DNA of 64,000 bases, taken from contig JAISPG010000019.1 in assembly GCA_031275085.1 (NCBI GenBank), positions 62,001 through 126,000 of the forward strand. Reading direction: 5' to 3'. How positions within the stretch are numbered: position 1 is the first letter of the stretch; the number at the start of each line of letters is the position of its first letter. This document shows, in pieces, positions 1 to 8,620 of this stretch. The translations under genes and the position numbers were made by a program. The notes under the pieces are model-generated. The model worked only from the letters and a program-made list of their open reading frames with translations. It had not been told where the DNA came from and searched no databases. The DNA comes from Bacteroidales bacterium (GTDB lineage: Bacteria; Bacteroidota; Bacteroidia; Bacteroidales; ML635J-15).

Positions 1-502
1 TTAATTTTGTATTTTCAGGAATAAAAATAAATAGTCCATCATTAGCAAGCATTGTATTTAATGAAACAAACCCGTCATTTATTTCGGAAGCATGTTGATT
101 ATAGTATTTATCAAATATTTCCGGATATTTATTCATTGCTTCATTTAATCCGCAAATAATTACACCTTCCGGAAGATCTTCAATGGGTTTATTTTTTTCA
201 TAATATGATCCGTTTGATAATAATACTACATGAGTATCCATATCGCCGATTTCACACTTAAAATATTCATTAATATCAACAAACGATTGTTTTGCATCCG
301 GAAAATATTCATAGTCGTTTTCAAATATTTTTTCTATTCCGGTATATTTATAGTTTTCGTCATTTTTATCGGGAATGCCGTTCTGTTTGAATTTTTTTAA
401 TGCTTCATTACGGTATTCAAAAACTTTTTGATTGCCATTCTTTGCAAAATCATCAGAAAGATCCTGATATATATTAATATATTTTTTTAAAACTTTTTTC
501 AT
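1..502 (-). CDS. sufD: SufD, Fe-S cluster assembly scaffold subunit (N-terminal part; 3' end outside window)
   Basis: SufD pairs with SufB in the SufBC2D scaffold that builds Fe-S clusters in the cytoplasm. The ATG lies at 502 and about 167 residues are readable before the gene leaves the window. The start reads M-K-K-V-L-K-K-Y-I-N, followed by an N-terminal helical region and the family's E-N-Y-K-Y-T stretch (compare W-K-Y-T in SufD proteins), then a beta-rich part. It is the fourth gene of the minus-strand suf operon, 91 nt after sufC, the usual sufC-sufD order. The conserved C-terminal core cannot be seen, so the assignment rests on the N-terminus and the context. Confidence 0.85.
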   Translation of the reverse strand, partial: MKKVLKKYINIYQDLSDDFAKNGNQKVFEYRNEALKKFKQNGIPDKNDENYKYTGIEKIFENDYEYFPDAKQSFVDINEYFKCEIGDMDTHVVLLSNGSYYEKNKPIEDLPEGVIICGLNEAMNKYPEIFDKYYNQHASEINDGFVSLNTMLANDGLFIFIPENTKL

Positions 503-534
503 GATATTATTTTATAAGTTGGCTTATAGTTGAT

Positions 535-565
535 AATTAAGAATTAAAAATTAAGAATTAAGAAT
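535..565. repeat. Short AT-rich direct repeats in the sufC-sufD spacer
   Basis: The unit A-A-T-T-A-A-G recurs about three times in 31 bases between sufC and sufD. A related complementary run lies at about 1934-1954 after sufB. These are short low-complexity repeats of a kind often seen between genes in AT-rich Bacteroidota; no function can be assigned. Confidence 0.35.
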
Positions 566-593
566 CCGGCCAACATTAAACAATCAATGAATT

Positions 594-1346
594 TTAATTA
601 TCTATTTCTTCTTTTATCCAGTTATATCCTTTTGCTTCCAGTTCAAGAGCAAGTTCTTTACCTGCAGTTTTTACAATCCTGCCGTCGTACAGGACATGAA
701 CAATATCCGGAACAATAAAATCCAGAAGCCTTTGGTAATGCGTAATTACAATTACGGAATTTTCGGGAGTTTTTAGTTTGTTAACACCATTGGCAACAAT
801 CCTTAAAGCATCAATATCAAGCCCGGAATCTGTTTCGTCAAGAATTGCAAGTTTTGGTTTGAGCATTGCCATCTGGAATATTTCGTTCCGTTTTTTTTCA
901 CCTCCTGAAAAACCTACATTTACCGAACGGCTTGCCAGGTCTGATTTTAGTCCTACCAAATCTTGCATTTCTCTCATATATTTTAAAAATTCGGCAGAAC
1001 TCATAGGAGGGAGGTCTTTGTACTTTCTTTGGGAATTTACTGCGGTTTTCATAAAATTTATCATGCTTACACCGGGAATTTCAACAGGATACTGAAAACT
1101 TAGAAATATTCCTTCGTTTGCTCTTTCTTCAACGTTTAAATCGGAGATGTCTTTACCCATATAATATATTTCCCCTTCAGTAACAGTAAAATCTTCTTTT
1201 CCTGCAAGAACTGCCGATAGTGTAGATTTTCCCGATCCGTTGGGTCCCATTATTGCATGTATCTCTCCTGCTTTTATTTCAAGATTGATCCCTTTCAGGA
1301 TTTTTTTGCCATTGATCTCCGCATGTAAATTTTTAATAACTAACAT
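594..1346 (-). CDS. sufC: SufC, ATPase of the Suf Fe-S assembly complex
   Basis: A 250-residue ABC-type ATPase that binds SufB and SufD and drives the conformational change needed for cluster assembly. Visible motifs are Walker [10 protein letters not shown] (residues 34-42), the ABC signature FSGGEKKR (146-153) and Walker B LAILDE (166-171), followed by the D-loop S-G-L-D and the switch histidine in V-I-T-H-Y. The signature FSGGEKKR with N-E-I after it is typical of SufC. Its ATG is 4 nt after the stop of the HEAT-like gene, so the two are probably translated together. Length matches the family. Confidence 0.97.
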   Translation of the reverse strand: MLVIKNLHAEINGKKILKGINLEIKAGEIHAIMGPNGSGKSTLSAVLAGKEDFTVTEGEIYYMGKDISDLNVEERANEGIFLSFQYPVEIPGVSMINFMKTAVNSQRKYKDLPPMSSAEFLKYMREMQDLVGLKSDLASRSVNVGFSGGEKKRNEIFQMAMLKPKLAILDETDSGLDIDALRIVANGVNKLKTPENSVIVITHYQRLLDFIVPDIVHVLYDGRIVKTAGKELALELEAKGYNWIKEEIDN

Positions 1347-1350
1347 GGTA

Positions 1351-1872
1351 TTATTTTGTTAAATTGTTATTATTTAGTCTTATTTGCATAGAATGTTTTA
1401 TTCCGTGCGGTAAATATTCTTTTATATTTTCAAAAATTGCTATTATTTCATTTTTTAATTCAGGATATTCTTTGGAAACTTTCAGTAAAAACTGAAAAGC
1501 AATACTTCTTACTGATGGCTTCCGGTGGTTATCCAGCAAAAGATCATAACAAATGTCGAATACTTCACTTGTTTGTTCTTCCGAAAGATCAAGATTTTGT
1601 AATATTTTCAGAGTTTCTCGTATATGACCGTCAATATTGATTTTTTTTAAGGCACGGATAATTTCGTCAGCATATGGATTTAAGTCTTCATGGTATTTTG
1701 AACTATAATATGCTAAAACCCATGATGCTCTCCAGGCTTCTTTTGTATTTGAAGAAATGTACATAACGAAACTCCTTAATAGCTCAGGTTTCCCTTTAAT
1801 AAACCCGCTAAGCTCTTTAACTTTAAAGTTTATAGTTGCTATGTAATTGTATATTTCGTTATTATTATCCAT
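1351..1872 (-). CDS. HEAT-like helical repeat protein inside the suf operon
   Basis: A 173-residue protein predicted to be all alpha-helical. It shows pairs of amphipathic helices with conserved spacing (for example around [10 protein letters not shown] and [10 protein letters not shown]), the look of HEAT/armadillo-type solenoids. There is no signal peptide or membrane segment, so it is cytosolic. It starts 80 nt after sufB and ends 4 nt before sufC, so it is an integral member of the operon. Solenoids of this kind usually bind other proteins; a chaperone or adaptor role for the Suf complex is inference only. I do not recognise a named family. Confidence 0.75.
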   Translation of the reverse strand: MDNNNEIYNYIATINFKVKELSGFIKGKPELLRSFVMYISSNTKEAWRASWVLAYYSSKYHEDLNPYADEIIRALKKINIDGHIRETLKILQNLDLSEEQTSEVFDICYDLLLDNHRKPSVRSIAFQFLLKVSKEYPELKNEIIAIFENIKEYLPHGIKHSMQIRLNNNNLTK

Positions 1873-1952
1873 TAATCTTTTTATTTTTTTTCACCCGGAT
1901 ATGCTTACTGCATAATTTAACCGCGTCAATTTAAGATTCTTTTAATTCTTAA

Positions 1953-3401
1953 TTATCCTACACTTCCTTCCAGACTGATTTGCAATAGTTTTTGAGCTTC
2001 CACTGCAAACTCCATAGGTAGCCTGTTTATAACTTCTTTGGCATATCCGTTAACTATTAATCCTATAGCATCTTCGGTTGAAATTCCTCTCTGATTACAA
2101 TAAAAGATTTGTTCTTCGCTTATTTTGGAAGTCGTTGCTTCATGCTCAACTATTGAAGAGTCATTATCAACTTCTATATATGGAAAGGTATGTGCACCAC
2201 ATTTATCTCCAAGTAATAATGAATCACATTGGGAAAAATTACGCGAATTTTCAGCTTTTTCAGCTACTTTTACCAAACCACGGTATGAGTTACTGCTCTT
2301 ACCTGCTGAAATTCCTTTTGAAATAATGGTACTACTGGTATTTTTTCCCAGGTGTATCATTTTGGTTCCGGTATCTGCCTGTTGAAAATTATTGGTGACA
2401 GCTACTGAGTAAAATTCGGAAACAGAATTATCCCCTTTCAAAATTGTACTCGGATATTTCCATGTTATTGCCGATCCTGTTTCTACTTGTACCCAGCTTA
2501 TTTTTGAATTATTACCTTTACAAAGCCCACGTTTGGTTACAAAATTATAAATTCCCCCTTTTCCTTCTTTGTTACCTGGGTACCAGTTTTGTACGGTTGC
2601 ATATTTTACTTCGGCATTTTTATGGGCAATAATTTCAACAATTGCAGCATGAAGCTGGTTCTCGTCACGCATTGGTGCCGTACAACCTTCCATATAACTT
2701 ACAAAACTGTCTTCATCGGCAATTATTAATGTCCTTTCAAATTGTCCGGTATTTCCTGCATTTATTCTGAAATATGTCGATAACTCCATAGGAGACCTTA
2801 CTCCTTTTGGAATATAGCAAAAGGAACCATCGCTGAATACAGCAGAATTTAATGCGGCAAAATAATTATCGCTGTATGGTACAATACTGCCCATATATTT
2901 TTTTACCAGGTCAGGATGTTCCTGTACTGCTTCTGAAAAAGAACAGAAAATTATTCCTTTTTCAGCTAAAGCTTCCTGAAATGTAGTTTTTACTGAAATA
3001 CTGTCCATTACTGCATCGACAGCAACGCCCGACAAACGTTTTTGTTCGTCAAGCGGTATACCTAATTTATCAAAAGTATTTTTTATTTCAGGGTCGATAT
3101 CATCAATACTTTTTAAGGAAGGTTTTTGTTTTGGAGCTGAATAATAAATAATATCCTGATAATTTATTTCAGGAATGTTAAGATGTGCCCAGTCCGGCAT
3201 TTTCATAGTTTTCCATTTTTCAAATGCTTTTAACCTGAATTCCAGCAACCAGTCCGGTTCATTTTTTTTTCCGGAAATTGATCTTACCGTTTCTTCTGTT
3301 AAACCTATGGGTATTTCATCAGTATCAATATCGGTGACAAATCCGTATTTGTATTCGGATTGCGTAACTTCACGTAATACCTTATCTTGTTCTTTTTCCA
3401 T
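1953..3401 (-). CDS. sufB: SufB, Fe-S cluster assembly scaffold
   Basis: A 482-residue protein and the main scaffold on which SufBC2D assembles clusters. The conserved core includes [11 protein letters not shown], the [18 protein letters not shown] segment, and near the end a [12 protein letters not shown] stretch followed by F-Y-C-N-Q-R-G, which corresponds to the SufB/SufD interface region. The length fits bacterial SufB (about 470-495). It is the first gene of the minus-strand suf operon. A promoter-like box (3447-3454) and a Fur/PerR-like palindrome (3474-3490) lie directly upstream, suggesting regulation by iron or oxidative stress. Confidence 0.97.
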   Translation of the reverse strand: MEKEQDKVLREVTQSEYKYGFVTDIDTDEIPIGLTEETVRSISGKKNEPDWLLEFRLKAFEKWKTMKMPDWAHLNIPEINYQDIIYYSAPKQKPSLKSIDDIDPEIKNTFDKLGIPLDEQKRLSGVAVDAVMDSISVKTTFQEALAEKGIIFCSFSEAVQEHPDLVKKYMGSIVPYSDNYFAALNSAVFSDGSFCYIPKGVRSPMELSTYFRINAGNTGQFERTLIIADEDSFVSYMEGCTAPMRDENQLHAAIVEIIAHKNAEVKYATVQNWYPGNKEGKGGIYNFVTKRGLCKGNNSKISWVQVETGSAITWKYPSTILKGDNSVSEFYSVAVTNNFQQADTGTKMIHLGKNTSSTIISKGISAGKSSNSYRGLVKVAEKAENSRNFSQCDSLLLGDKCGAHTFPYIEVDNDSSIVEHEATTSKISEEQIFYCNQRGISTEDAIGLIVNGYAKEVINRLPMEFAVEAQKLLQISLEGSVG

Positions 3402-3446
3402 TATTTGTATTTGTTAATAACGCATTTTATTTACGTATTTGTTTTG

Positions 3447-3454
3447 CAAAATTA
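3447..3454 (-). promoter_or_regulatory. Candidate -7 box of the suf operon promoter
   Basis: Read on the minus strand this is TAATTTTG, a full match to the Bacteroidota -7 consensus TAnnTTTG. It would place the transcription start near 3440, about 39 nt before the sufB ATG. No convincing TTTG -33 element is seen at the expected spacing, as is common for activated promoters. Confidence 0.5.
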
Positions 3455-3473
3455 TAAAATATTTTTTCTTTTT

Positions 3474-3490
3474 TTTAGAATAGTTCTAAA
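3474..3490. promoter_or_regulatory. Palindromic candidate operator upstream of sufB (Fur/PerR-like)
   Basis: TTTAGAA-TAG-TTCTAAA is a perfect inverted repeat with 7-nt arms. Read as 7-1-7 it closely resembles PerR/Fur-type boxes of the TTAGAAT-n-ATTCTAA kind. It sits about 20 nt upstream of the candidate sufB -7 box, overlapping the -33 region, a good place for a repressor. A Fur-family regulator is encoded at 45438-45896. That this regulator binds here is inference. Confidence 0.45.
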
Positions 3491-4079
3491 TAAATTCTTG
3501 CAATATGGTTTAAAATAGATTTCATATTATATTATTAGTTTTTTTTTGCATCAAATATGGTATTTTTTTTGTATAAGTATATTACGCACTGGAATAAATA
3601 GTTTTGTGATATAAAAAAATGAAAGATCGTTTAAAAATTTTTTGATAAAATCAGAGTAATATTTATAAGATTCTTCTGAATTATTGTGGTATGATTCGTG
3701 AAAAATGTGATTATAGCGGTAATGTAATACCGTTATTATTTATGTATTAACTATATATCGATTGGTATAATCATTCTTAATAATTACCATTTTTTGTATA
3801 TTTTTTAAAAAAATATGTTGCCAGTTTGGTTTTTTGAAAAAAAGTGATTATTTTTGTACTTTGGTAGAGTGAATAATTTGTTAAAGTAGCTTTGTTGTAG
3901 CGAGTAACGTTTTGTTTTTCAGATGATTAAGGATCATATTTTTGAATGAAATTTTAAAATCATTTTTTTGCAAGAAATTGTAAGTGGGATAATTATCTAA
4001 ATTTTTTTAAAAAACTTTATGAACTATTGAAAATCAGAATAAACCAGTTATGGTAGAGCCTGTAAAAATTGAAAAAGCG
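3491..4079. other. AT-rich intergenic region between divergent sufB and the T9SS protein gene
   Basis: About 590 nt without a convincing gene, rich in A/T runs. It holds the upstream part of the suf promoter region and, near its right end, one good Bacteroidota-type promoter for the rightward gene (listed separately). I see no tRNA, riboswitch or repeat in it. Confidence 0.6.
3825..3856 (+). promoter_or_regulatory. Candidate promoter of the glycine-rich T9SS protein gene
   Basis: TTTG at 3825-3828 and TATTTTTG (TAnnTTTG) at 3849-3856 are separated by 20 nt, the spacing of the Bacteroidota -33/-7 promoter. The predicted start of transcription near 3863 leaves an unusually long leader of about 215 nt before the ATG at 4080. 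Confidence 0.5.
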
Positions 4080-6953
4080 ATGAAAAAAACATTAAAACTA
4101 TTTAATTTTATTATTTGTACTATATTGGTACATGCGTATGTAAATGCTCAGGAAGAAATTGTTATTACTTATGGTGATAACACAACAAGTGGAAATTATG
4201 TATTTAATGTTCCTTATGGAGTAACTCAGGCAAAAAAAGTTGAAGTTTGGGGTGCCGGCGGACGAGGAGCGCTTATTACAGATTATGAAAAAAGAGGCGG
4301 TGGCGGAGCCGGAGGGTATTATTCTCGTTTTGAACAATATCAGCTGAATAATCCTGCCATATCTTTACGAGTTGGGCAAGGAGGAAATGATCGGAATCAA
4401 AACATTGATGGAGGAAGTGGTTATCATGGTGAAAATTCTTTTTTTGGAAATATTCAATCCAGAGGTGGAGATGGTGTCGGCACCAATCAAGGAGGTGCAG
4501 ATAATGATCATGGTTTTTTAAATAACCCTTATGGAACTATTCAATATAAAGGAGGTGCCGGCGGAGATGGAGGAGCTTCAGGTACTGTTGGCTATGGGGG
4601 AGCAGGAGGAAGTTCTGCAGGTATTTCATCTGATGGAACAAATGGAGCCAATACCTCGACAGAAAACACTTCAGCTCCATCCGGTGGCGGTTTTGGCGGT
4701 GGCGGAGCAAAAGCAAATGGGGGCAATGGTATTGATGGCGGTTTTCCCGGCGGTGGCGGCGTGAGAAGATCTTGGATAGCTGGTGGAGATCAAAGATTGC
4801 CCGGAAAAGGCGCCAATGGGCAGGTAAAAGTATCTTTTGATTTTACAATGCCTGATGTAGAAATTGTTTTTTCAGATTCTGAAAGTTCGGAACTGACTGT
4901 TTGCCAGTATAATGAAGTTGTAATATCAGTTTTAAACCCTATAACCGATCTTAATAACCACGAAATATTATATCAATGGAAGAAAAATGGTGTAAATATT
5001 GGAACACCTACCAATTCGACCAGTATAACAGTTTCCGGAGAAGGAGAATATTCGGCAGAAATGATATACAAACTTATTTTTACCGGCGGATCTCCTGCCG
5101 AAGTTGTAAAAAGATCTTCTTCCAATGTGTTGAACATTAATGTGATTCAGCCTGCTGAAAGTGTGTTGTCCGATGGTGATTTTATATGGACAGGAAAAAC
5201 CAACAGTAATTGGGATCAAAGTTCCAACTGGGTAATTTATGAAAATAATAGTTATAGTATTCCTACTATTACGCCGAATGAAAATATTAATGTTATTATT
5301 CCGAATAACACATGCATAATAAATTCGCTTATATTACCTGCTTTAAGTTCTCAATCTTCTAAAAATCTGATGATAGAAGATAATTCAGGATTTGTGATGG
5401 AAAATGATTCTGAATTAAGGATTTCAGGTGATTTTATTAATGCCGGCGAAGTTACTGCAGGACTATCGGATATATATGTTGCCGGTGATTGGATAAATAC
5501 AGGATTATATTATTCCGGAGAAAGTACGGTTTTATTTAATGGAGACAATAAACAGACAATTGACCATAATGGCGATTTTTATAAAGTTGTATTTGATAAT
5601 ACAAATGAAGTATCAGAAAACGGATCGGTTGAAATTATATCACCTATAGCGATTAATTATGGTGTTGAATTTTTAAATGGTATAGTTTACTACTCTGAAG
5701 CAGGAAGCCTGACATTTAAACAAGGTTCATATGCTAACGGGTCTTCAACAAATAGTTTTGTAAATGGTATAGTTACAAAAGTTGGATCAAATGATTTTAT
5801 TTACCCTATTGGTGATGTTAGATGGAGAGCCTTACCGGGAACAAATAATGCGTTTTATGTAGTTTATGGTGGCATAAAAATAGAACCATATTCAGGATTT
5901 GATGAAAGTACTGTAATAACTGTTTCATATAATTTTGATAATGATAATATGCCACCTTACTGGAGTTTCAGTAATAATACTGATGCAGATATACATCATG
6001 TAAGTGACCGCGAAAATTGGTCGGTTGAAACAGAAAAAGATGTTCAGGCATACATAACATTGTACTGGGAAGATAACAATAATTGTGCGACATTGGGACA
6101 CGAATCATGTATTCATGCATTTTGCAGTGCTGAAACAGTAGCAGATGTTACGGAAGAAGATGAGAATACTTTGGAAGTAGATTTTCTTACTATAGCCATA
6201 TCAAATGGTAGTATGTGGCAAAATGTAGGATTTAATACGGCAAATGACAAGACAGTTGTTGTTAATCATAATTCGGGAGCAATTACTTCAAGGGAGCCTG
6301 TGATGATTAAAGGAATTGTTTCACAATCTAAATCAGAAGAAAGTAGTATGAATATCATCAGTTATGCTACTGTTGACGATCTTATGGTTCTCCCTGTCGA
6401 ACTAATAAGTTTTAAGGCTTATTGTACTGATAACGGTATTACTTTAGAATGGAATACAGCATCTGAAATAAATAACGACTATTTTATTGTAGAAAGATCT
6501 GTTGGTAATGTAAGTAACTTTTCTGAAATTGGAAGAGTTAAAGGCTGTGGTAACTCTAATGTTATAAATAATTATTCGTTTAAAGATAATATGGTCTTTA
6601 ATGAAACTGTATATTATAGACTAAAACAGGTCGATTATGATATGAAACAAAAAGTATATGAAGTTGTGTCCGTTTATTGCGAGAATAATCAAAAGCTTTT
6701 TGTTGATGTTTATCCTATGCCGTTTAATGATTATATTAATATAGATCTTAATAATATAAGTAATTATGATTTAGTTCTGGTTGAGATTTATGATGAAATG
6801 GGAAAACTTATTTATTCTCATAATCATAGTACATCTTATCATGATGTCCATAGGATAAATATTAATACTGATGAATTTGTTTCATCTGTTTATTATCTGA
6901 GAATTGTTACAGGCGACGAAGTTATAAGCAGAAAGATTCTTAAATGTAAATAA
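4080..6953 (+). CDS. Secreted glycine-rich protein with C-terminal type IX secretion sorting domain
   Basis: A 957-residue exported protein. I prefer the ATG at 4080, which gives a classic signal peptide (basic start, hydrophobic core, cut after V-N-A), over an in-frame ATG 30 nt upstream. After the signal comes a glycine-rich domain of roughly 220 residues with many G-G-G-A-G-G runs, then an immunoglobulin/PKD-like stretch, a long beta-rich middle resembling adhesin-type modules, and a C-terminal T9SS type A sorting domain (V-D-V-Y-P-M-P-F-N-D, then Y-Y-L-R-I-V-T-G and a K-I-L-K end). It should be moved across the outer membrane and anchored or released. Substrate and partner are unknown; adhesion is a reasonable guess. 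It stands alone and ends at a strong hairpin. Confidence 0.85.
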   Translation: MKKTLKLFNFIICTILVHAYVNAQEEIVITYGDNTTSGNYVFNVPYGVTQAKKVEVWGAGGRGALITDYEKRGGGGAGGYYSRFEQYQLNNPAISLRVGQGGNDRNQNIDGGSGYHGENSFFGNIQSRGGDGVGTNQGGADNDHGFLNNPYGTIQYKGGAGGDGGASGTVGYGGAGGSSAGISSDGTNGANTSTENTSAPSGGGFGGGGAKANGGNGIDGGFPGGGGVRRSWIAGGDQRLPGKGANGQVKVSFDFTMPDVEIVFSDSESSELTVCQYNEVVISVLNPITDLNNHEILYQWKKNGVNIGTPTNSTSITVSGEGEYSAEMIYKLIFTGGSPAEVVKRSSSNVLNINVIQPAESVLSDGDFIWTGKTNSNWDQSSNWVIYENNSYSIPTITPNENINVIIPNNTCIINSLILPALSSQSSKNLMIEDNSGFVMENDSELRISGDFINAGEVTAGLSDIYVAGDWINTGLYYSGESTVLFNGDNKQTIDHNGDFYKVVFDNTNEVSENGSVEIISPIAINYGVEFLNGIVYYSEAGSLTFKQGSYANGSSTNSFVNGIVTKVGSNDFIYPIGDVRWRALPGTNNAFYVVYGGIKIEPYSGFDESTVITVSYNFDNDNMPPYWSFSNNTDADIHHVSDRENWSVETEKDVQAYITLYWEDNNNCATLGHESCIHAFCSAETVADVTEEDENTLEVDFLTIAISNGSMWQNVGFNTANDKTVVVNHNSGAITSREPVMIKGIVSQSKSEESSMNIISYATVDDLMVLPVELISFKAYCTDNGITLEWNTASEINNDYFIVERSVGNVSNFSEIGRVKGCGNSNVINNYSFKDNMVFNETVYYRLKQVDYDMKQKVYEVVSVYCENNQKLFVDVYPMPFNDYINIDLNNISNYDLVLVEIYDEMGKLIYSHNHSTSYHDVHRININTDEFVSSVYYLRIVTGDEVISRKILKCK

Positions 6954-7015
6954 AAAGTATTTTATATAAAAATGGGATAATTTTTAAAAGTTATCACTTT
7001 ATAATCAGATAAATC

Positions 7016-7060
7016 AGCGGTCCCGGATGTTTCGGCAAAACATCCGGGACCGCTGGTCTT
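7016..7060 (+). terminator. Strong hairpin terminator between convergent genes
   Basis: A perfect 17-bp stem (7016-7032 with 7038-7054, core GGTCCCGGATG) around a 5-nt loop, followed by GGTCTTTT. It is much more GC-rich than its surroundings and lies between the convergent T9SS protein and methyltransferase-like genes, so it may serve both strands. Confidence 0.75.
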
Positions 7061-7145
7061 TTAGGTTGGGAGAGGCAATAAGAAATTGTCCGTTTTGGTG
7101 TATAAAAGTTCTATGTATACATAATCCACACTAACCAGTGAATTA

Positions 7146-7844
7146 TTATTTTGAAAAAACAAATATTCTCCAGTATTCATCCGATGAATATATTGTATCA
7201 GATTTAAAGCCGGTTTTTTCAATATCTTTTACAAAATTTTCTTCTGTTTTGTACCAACCTCCTCCAGTACAGAATTTCCGGCTTTTTTTATTCTTTTTCA
7301 GTACATGTTCGCCTATTGTCATTATTCCGTTTTTCCTTAGTATACGGTAGCATTCGTTCATCATGTCGGTATCATGTTTAAAATGATGATAAGCTTTATA
7401 TATAATAATTTTATTTACGGAATTATCAGACATAGGTATTGTTTTAGGTGTACCTTTTACAGTAACAAATTTATTTGTTATTGGCGAACCTCTCATTTTG
7501 GAATAGTAAGGAGTATAAACAATTTCAATATTATTTTGCGAAATCCTTGATGTATTAATATCTTCCAGGTAAAACAGTATACTGTCGGTAAACATTGAAA
7601 TAATAAACTCTTTTTCACCGGTTTCAGCACCAATACTAAGAACTGTATCATGGTTTTTTATTCTGCTTTTTATCATAAAATCCTTAGTACTTTCAATTAC
7701 TTTAGTATTTGCTTCGGTAATAACGCGGGCAGAGTGTATATTTTTATACAATTGTATTTTGGGACAAACAGTTTTTTGGGTTTTACACGAAATACATAAT
7801 AATGTTAGTGAGCAAATGACGATCAGGAAATATTTTTTTTTCAT
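7146..7844 (-). CDS. Lipoprotein with class I methyltransferase-like domain (paralogue A)
   Basis: A 232-residue protein if started at the ATG at 7844; a longer reading from 7946 runs into the upstream gene and lacks a signal peptide. The chosen start gives a lipoprotein signal with lipobox C-I-S-C (Cys20). The rest resembles a Rossmann-type SAM methyltransferase: V-L-S-I-G-A-E-T-G (motif I), an acidic stretch Y-L-E-D-I, then N-S-V-N-K-I-I-I-Y-K-A-Y-H-H-F and R-I-L-R-K-N-G, as in methyltransferase type 11 domains. It is clearly paralogous to the gene 10 nt upstream. A methyltransferase fold on an exported lipoprotein is odd, because SAM is not expected in the periplasm; it may have another ligand. 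Function unknown. Confidence 0.75.
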   Translation of the reverse strand: MKKKYFLIVICSLTLLCISCKTQKTVCPKIQLYKNIHSARVITEANTKVIESTKDFMIKSRIKNHDTVLSIGAETGEKEFIISMFTDSILFYLEDINTSRISQNNIEIVYTPYYSKMRGSPITNKFVTVKGTPKTIPMSDNSVNKIIIYKAYHHFKHDTDMMNECYRILRKNGIMTIGEHVLKKNKKSRKFCTGGGWYKTEENFVKDIEKTGFKSDTIYSSDEYWRIFVFSK

Positions 7845-7854
7845 AAATGTAGTT

Positions 7855-8583
7855 TTAGTTAGTTTTTTTAGTGAAAAAAAAGATTCTTCGATCGCCAATA
7901 TCTTTATAGACAGTATCACATATAAATCCAAGATTAACAATGTCATTTACGAAATTTTCCTGTGTTTTATACTTCCCTTTGTCCCCACAATATCGTCTTG
8001 TTTTCATGTTGCGTTCGGTAACATTTTCCCAGATTATTAGATTTCCATTATTTTGTAAAACTCTTTTCGCTTCTTTAACCATAATAATATCATTTTTAAA
8101 ATGATGGTAAACATTATACATTATAACTTTTGATACTGAATTATCATTTATCCCAAAATGTTTTTGTGTGCCTTTTATTATTGCAAAAGTATTTGTAACA
8201 GGTGTTTGCCGCATTTTTGAATAGTGTGGTATACATACTTCTTCTATCCTGAATTTTGTAAGACTGGAAATATCAACATCCTGTAAATAAAAATGAACAC
8301 TATCAGTAAACAACGACCATAAAAATTCCCTGTTCCCATTCCATGAACCAATACTTATAATTGTATCATATTTTTCTATTTTTGATTTTTCAACAAAATT
8401 TTGTGCTTTTTTGATTTCTTCGATATTTTCAGAGGAAATCACCATATTATTTTTGATATATTCATATTTTCTGGGCGGACGTGTATGATTTTCCTGTGAA
8501 TGGCACTGTTTTTGCGGCAGATATAATAAGATGGCGTTTATCCAAACGTAAGCTATTATGTATATTTTATATTTTAATATCAT
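7855..8583 (-). CDS. Exported class I methyltransferase-like protein (paralogue B)
   Basis: 242 residues. The N-terminus has a hydrophobic segment (about residues 6-24) that reads as a signal peptide or anchor, followed by Q-K-Q-C-H-S-Q. The body aligns along its length with paralogue A: I-I-S-I-G-S-W-N-G-N (motif I position), F-Y-L-Q-D-V-D, H-Y-S-K-M-R, N-S-V-S-K-V-I-M-Y-N-V-Y-H-H-F-K and R-V-L-Q-N-N-G. It lies 37 nt after the FGE-domain gene and 10 nt before paralogue A, so it is part of the sigma-factor operon. As with A, its location outside the cytoplasm argues against ordinary SAM chemistry. Confidence 0.75.
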   Translation of the reverse strand: MILKYKIYIIAYVWINAILLYLPQKQCHSQENHTRPPRKYEYIKNNMVISSENIEEIKKAQNFVEKSKIEKYDTIISIGSWNGNREFLWSLFTDSVHFYLQDVDISSLTKFRIEEVCIPHYSKMRQTPVTNTFAIIKGTQKHFGINDNSVSKVIMYNVYHHFKNDIIMVKEAKRVLQNNGNLIIWENVTERNMKTRRYCGDKGKYKTQENFVNDIVNLGFICDTVYKDIGDRRIFFFTKKTN

Positions 8584-8620
8584 ATTATATTGTTTTATCT
8601 TAACACTAGATAATATATGG

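Noticed and set aside
4098-4337. 79-codon minus-strand frame in the glycine-rich region
   Set aside because: Antisense to a well-supported secreted protein; no start context.
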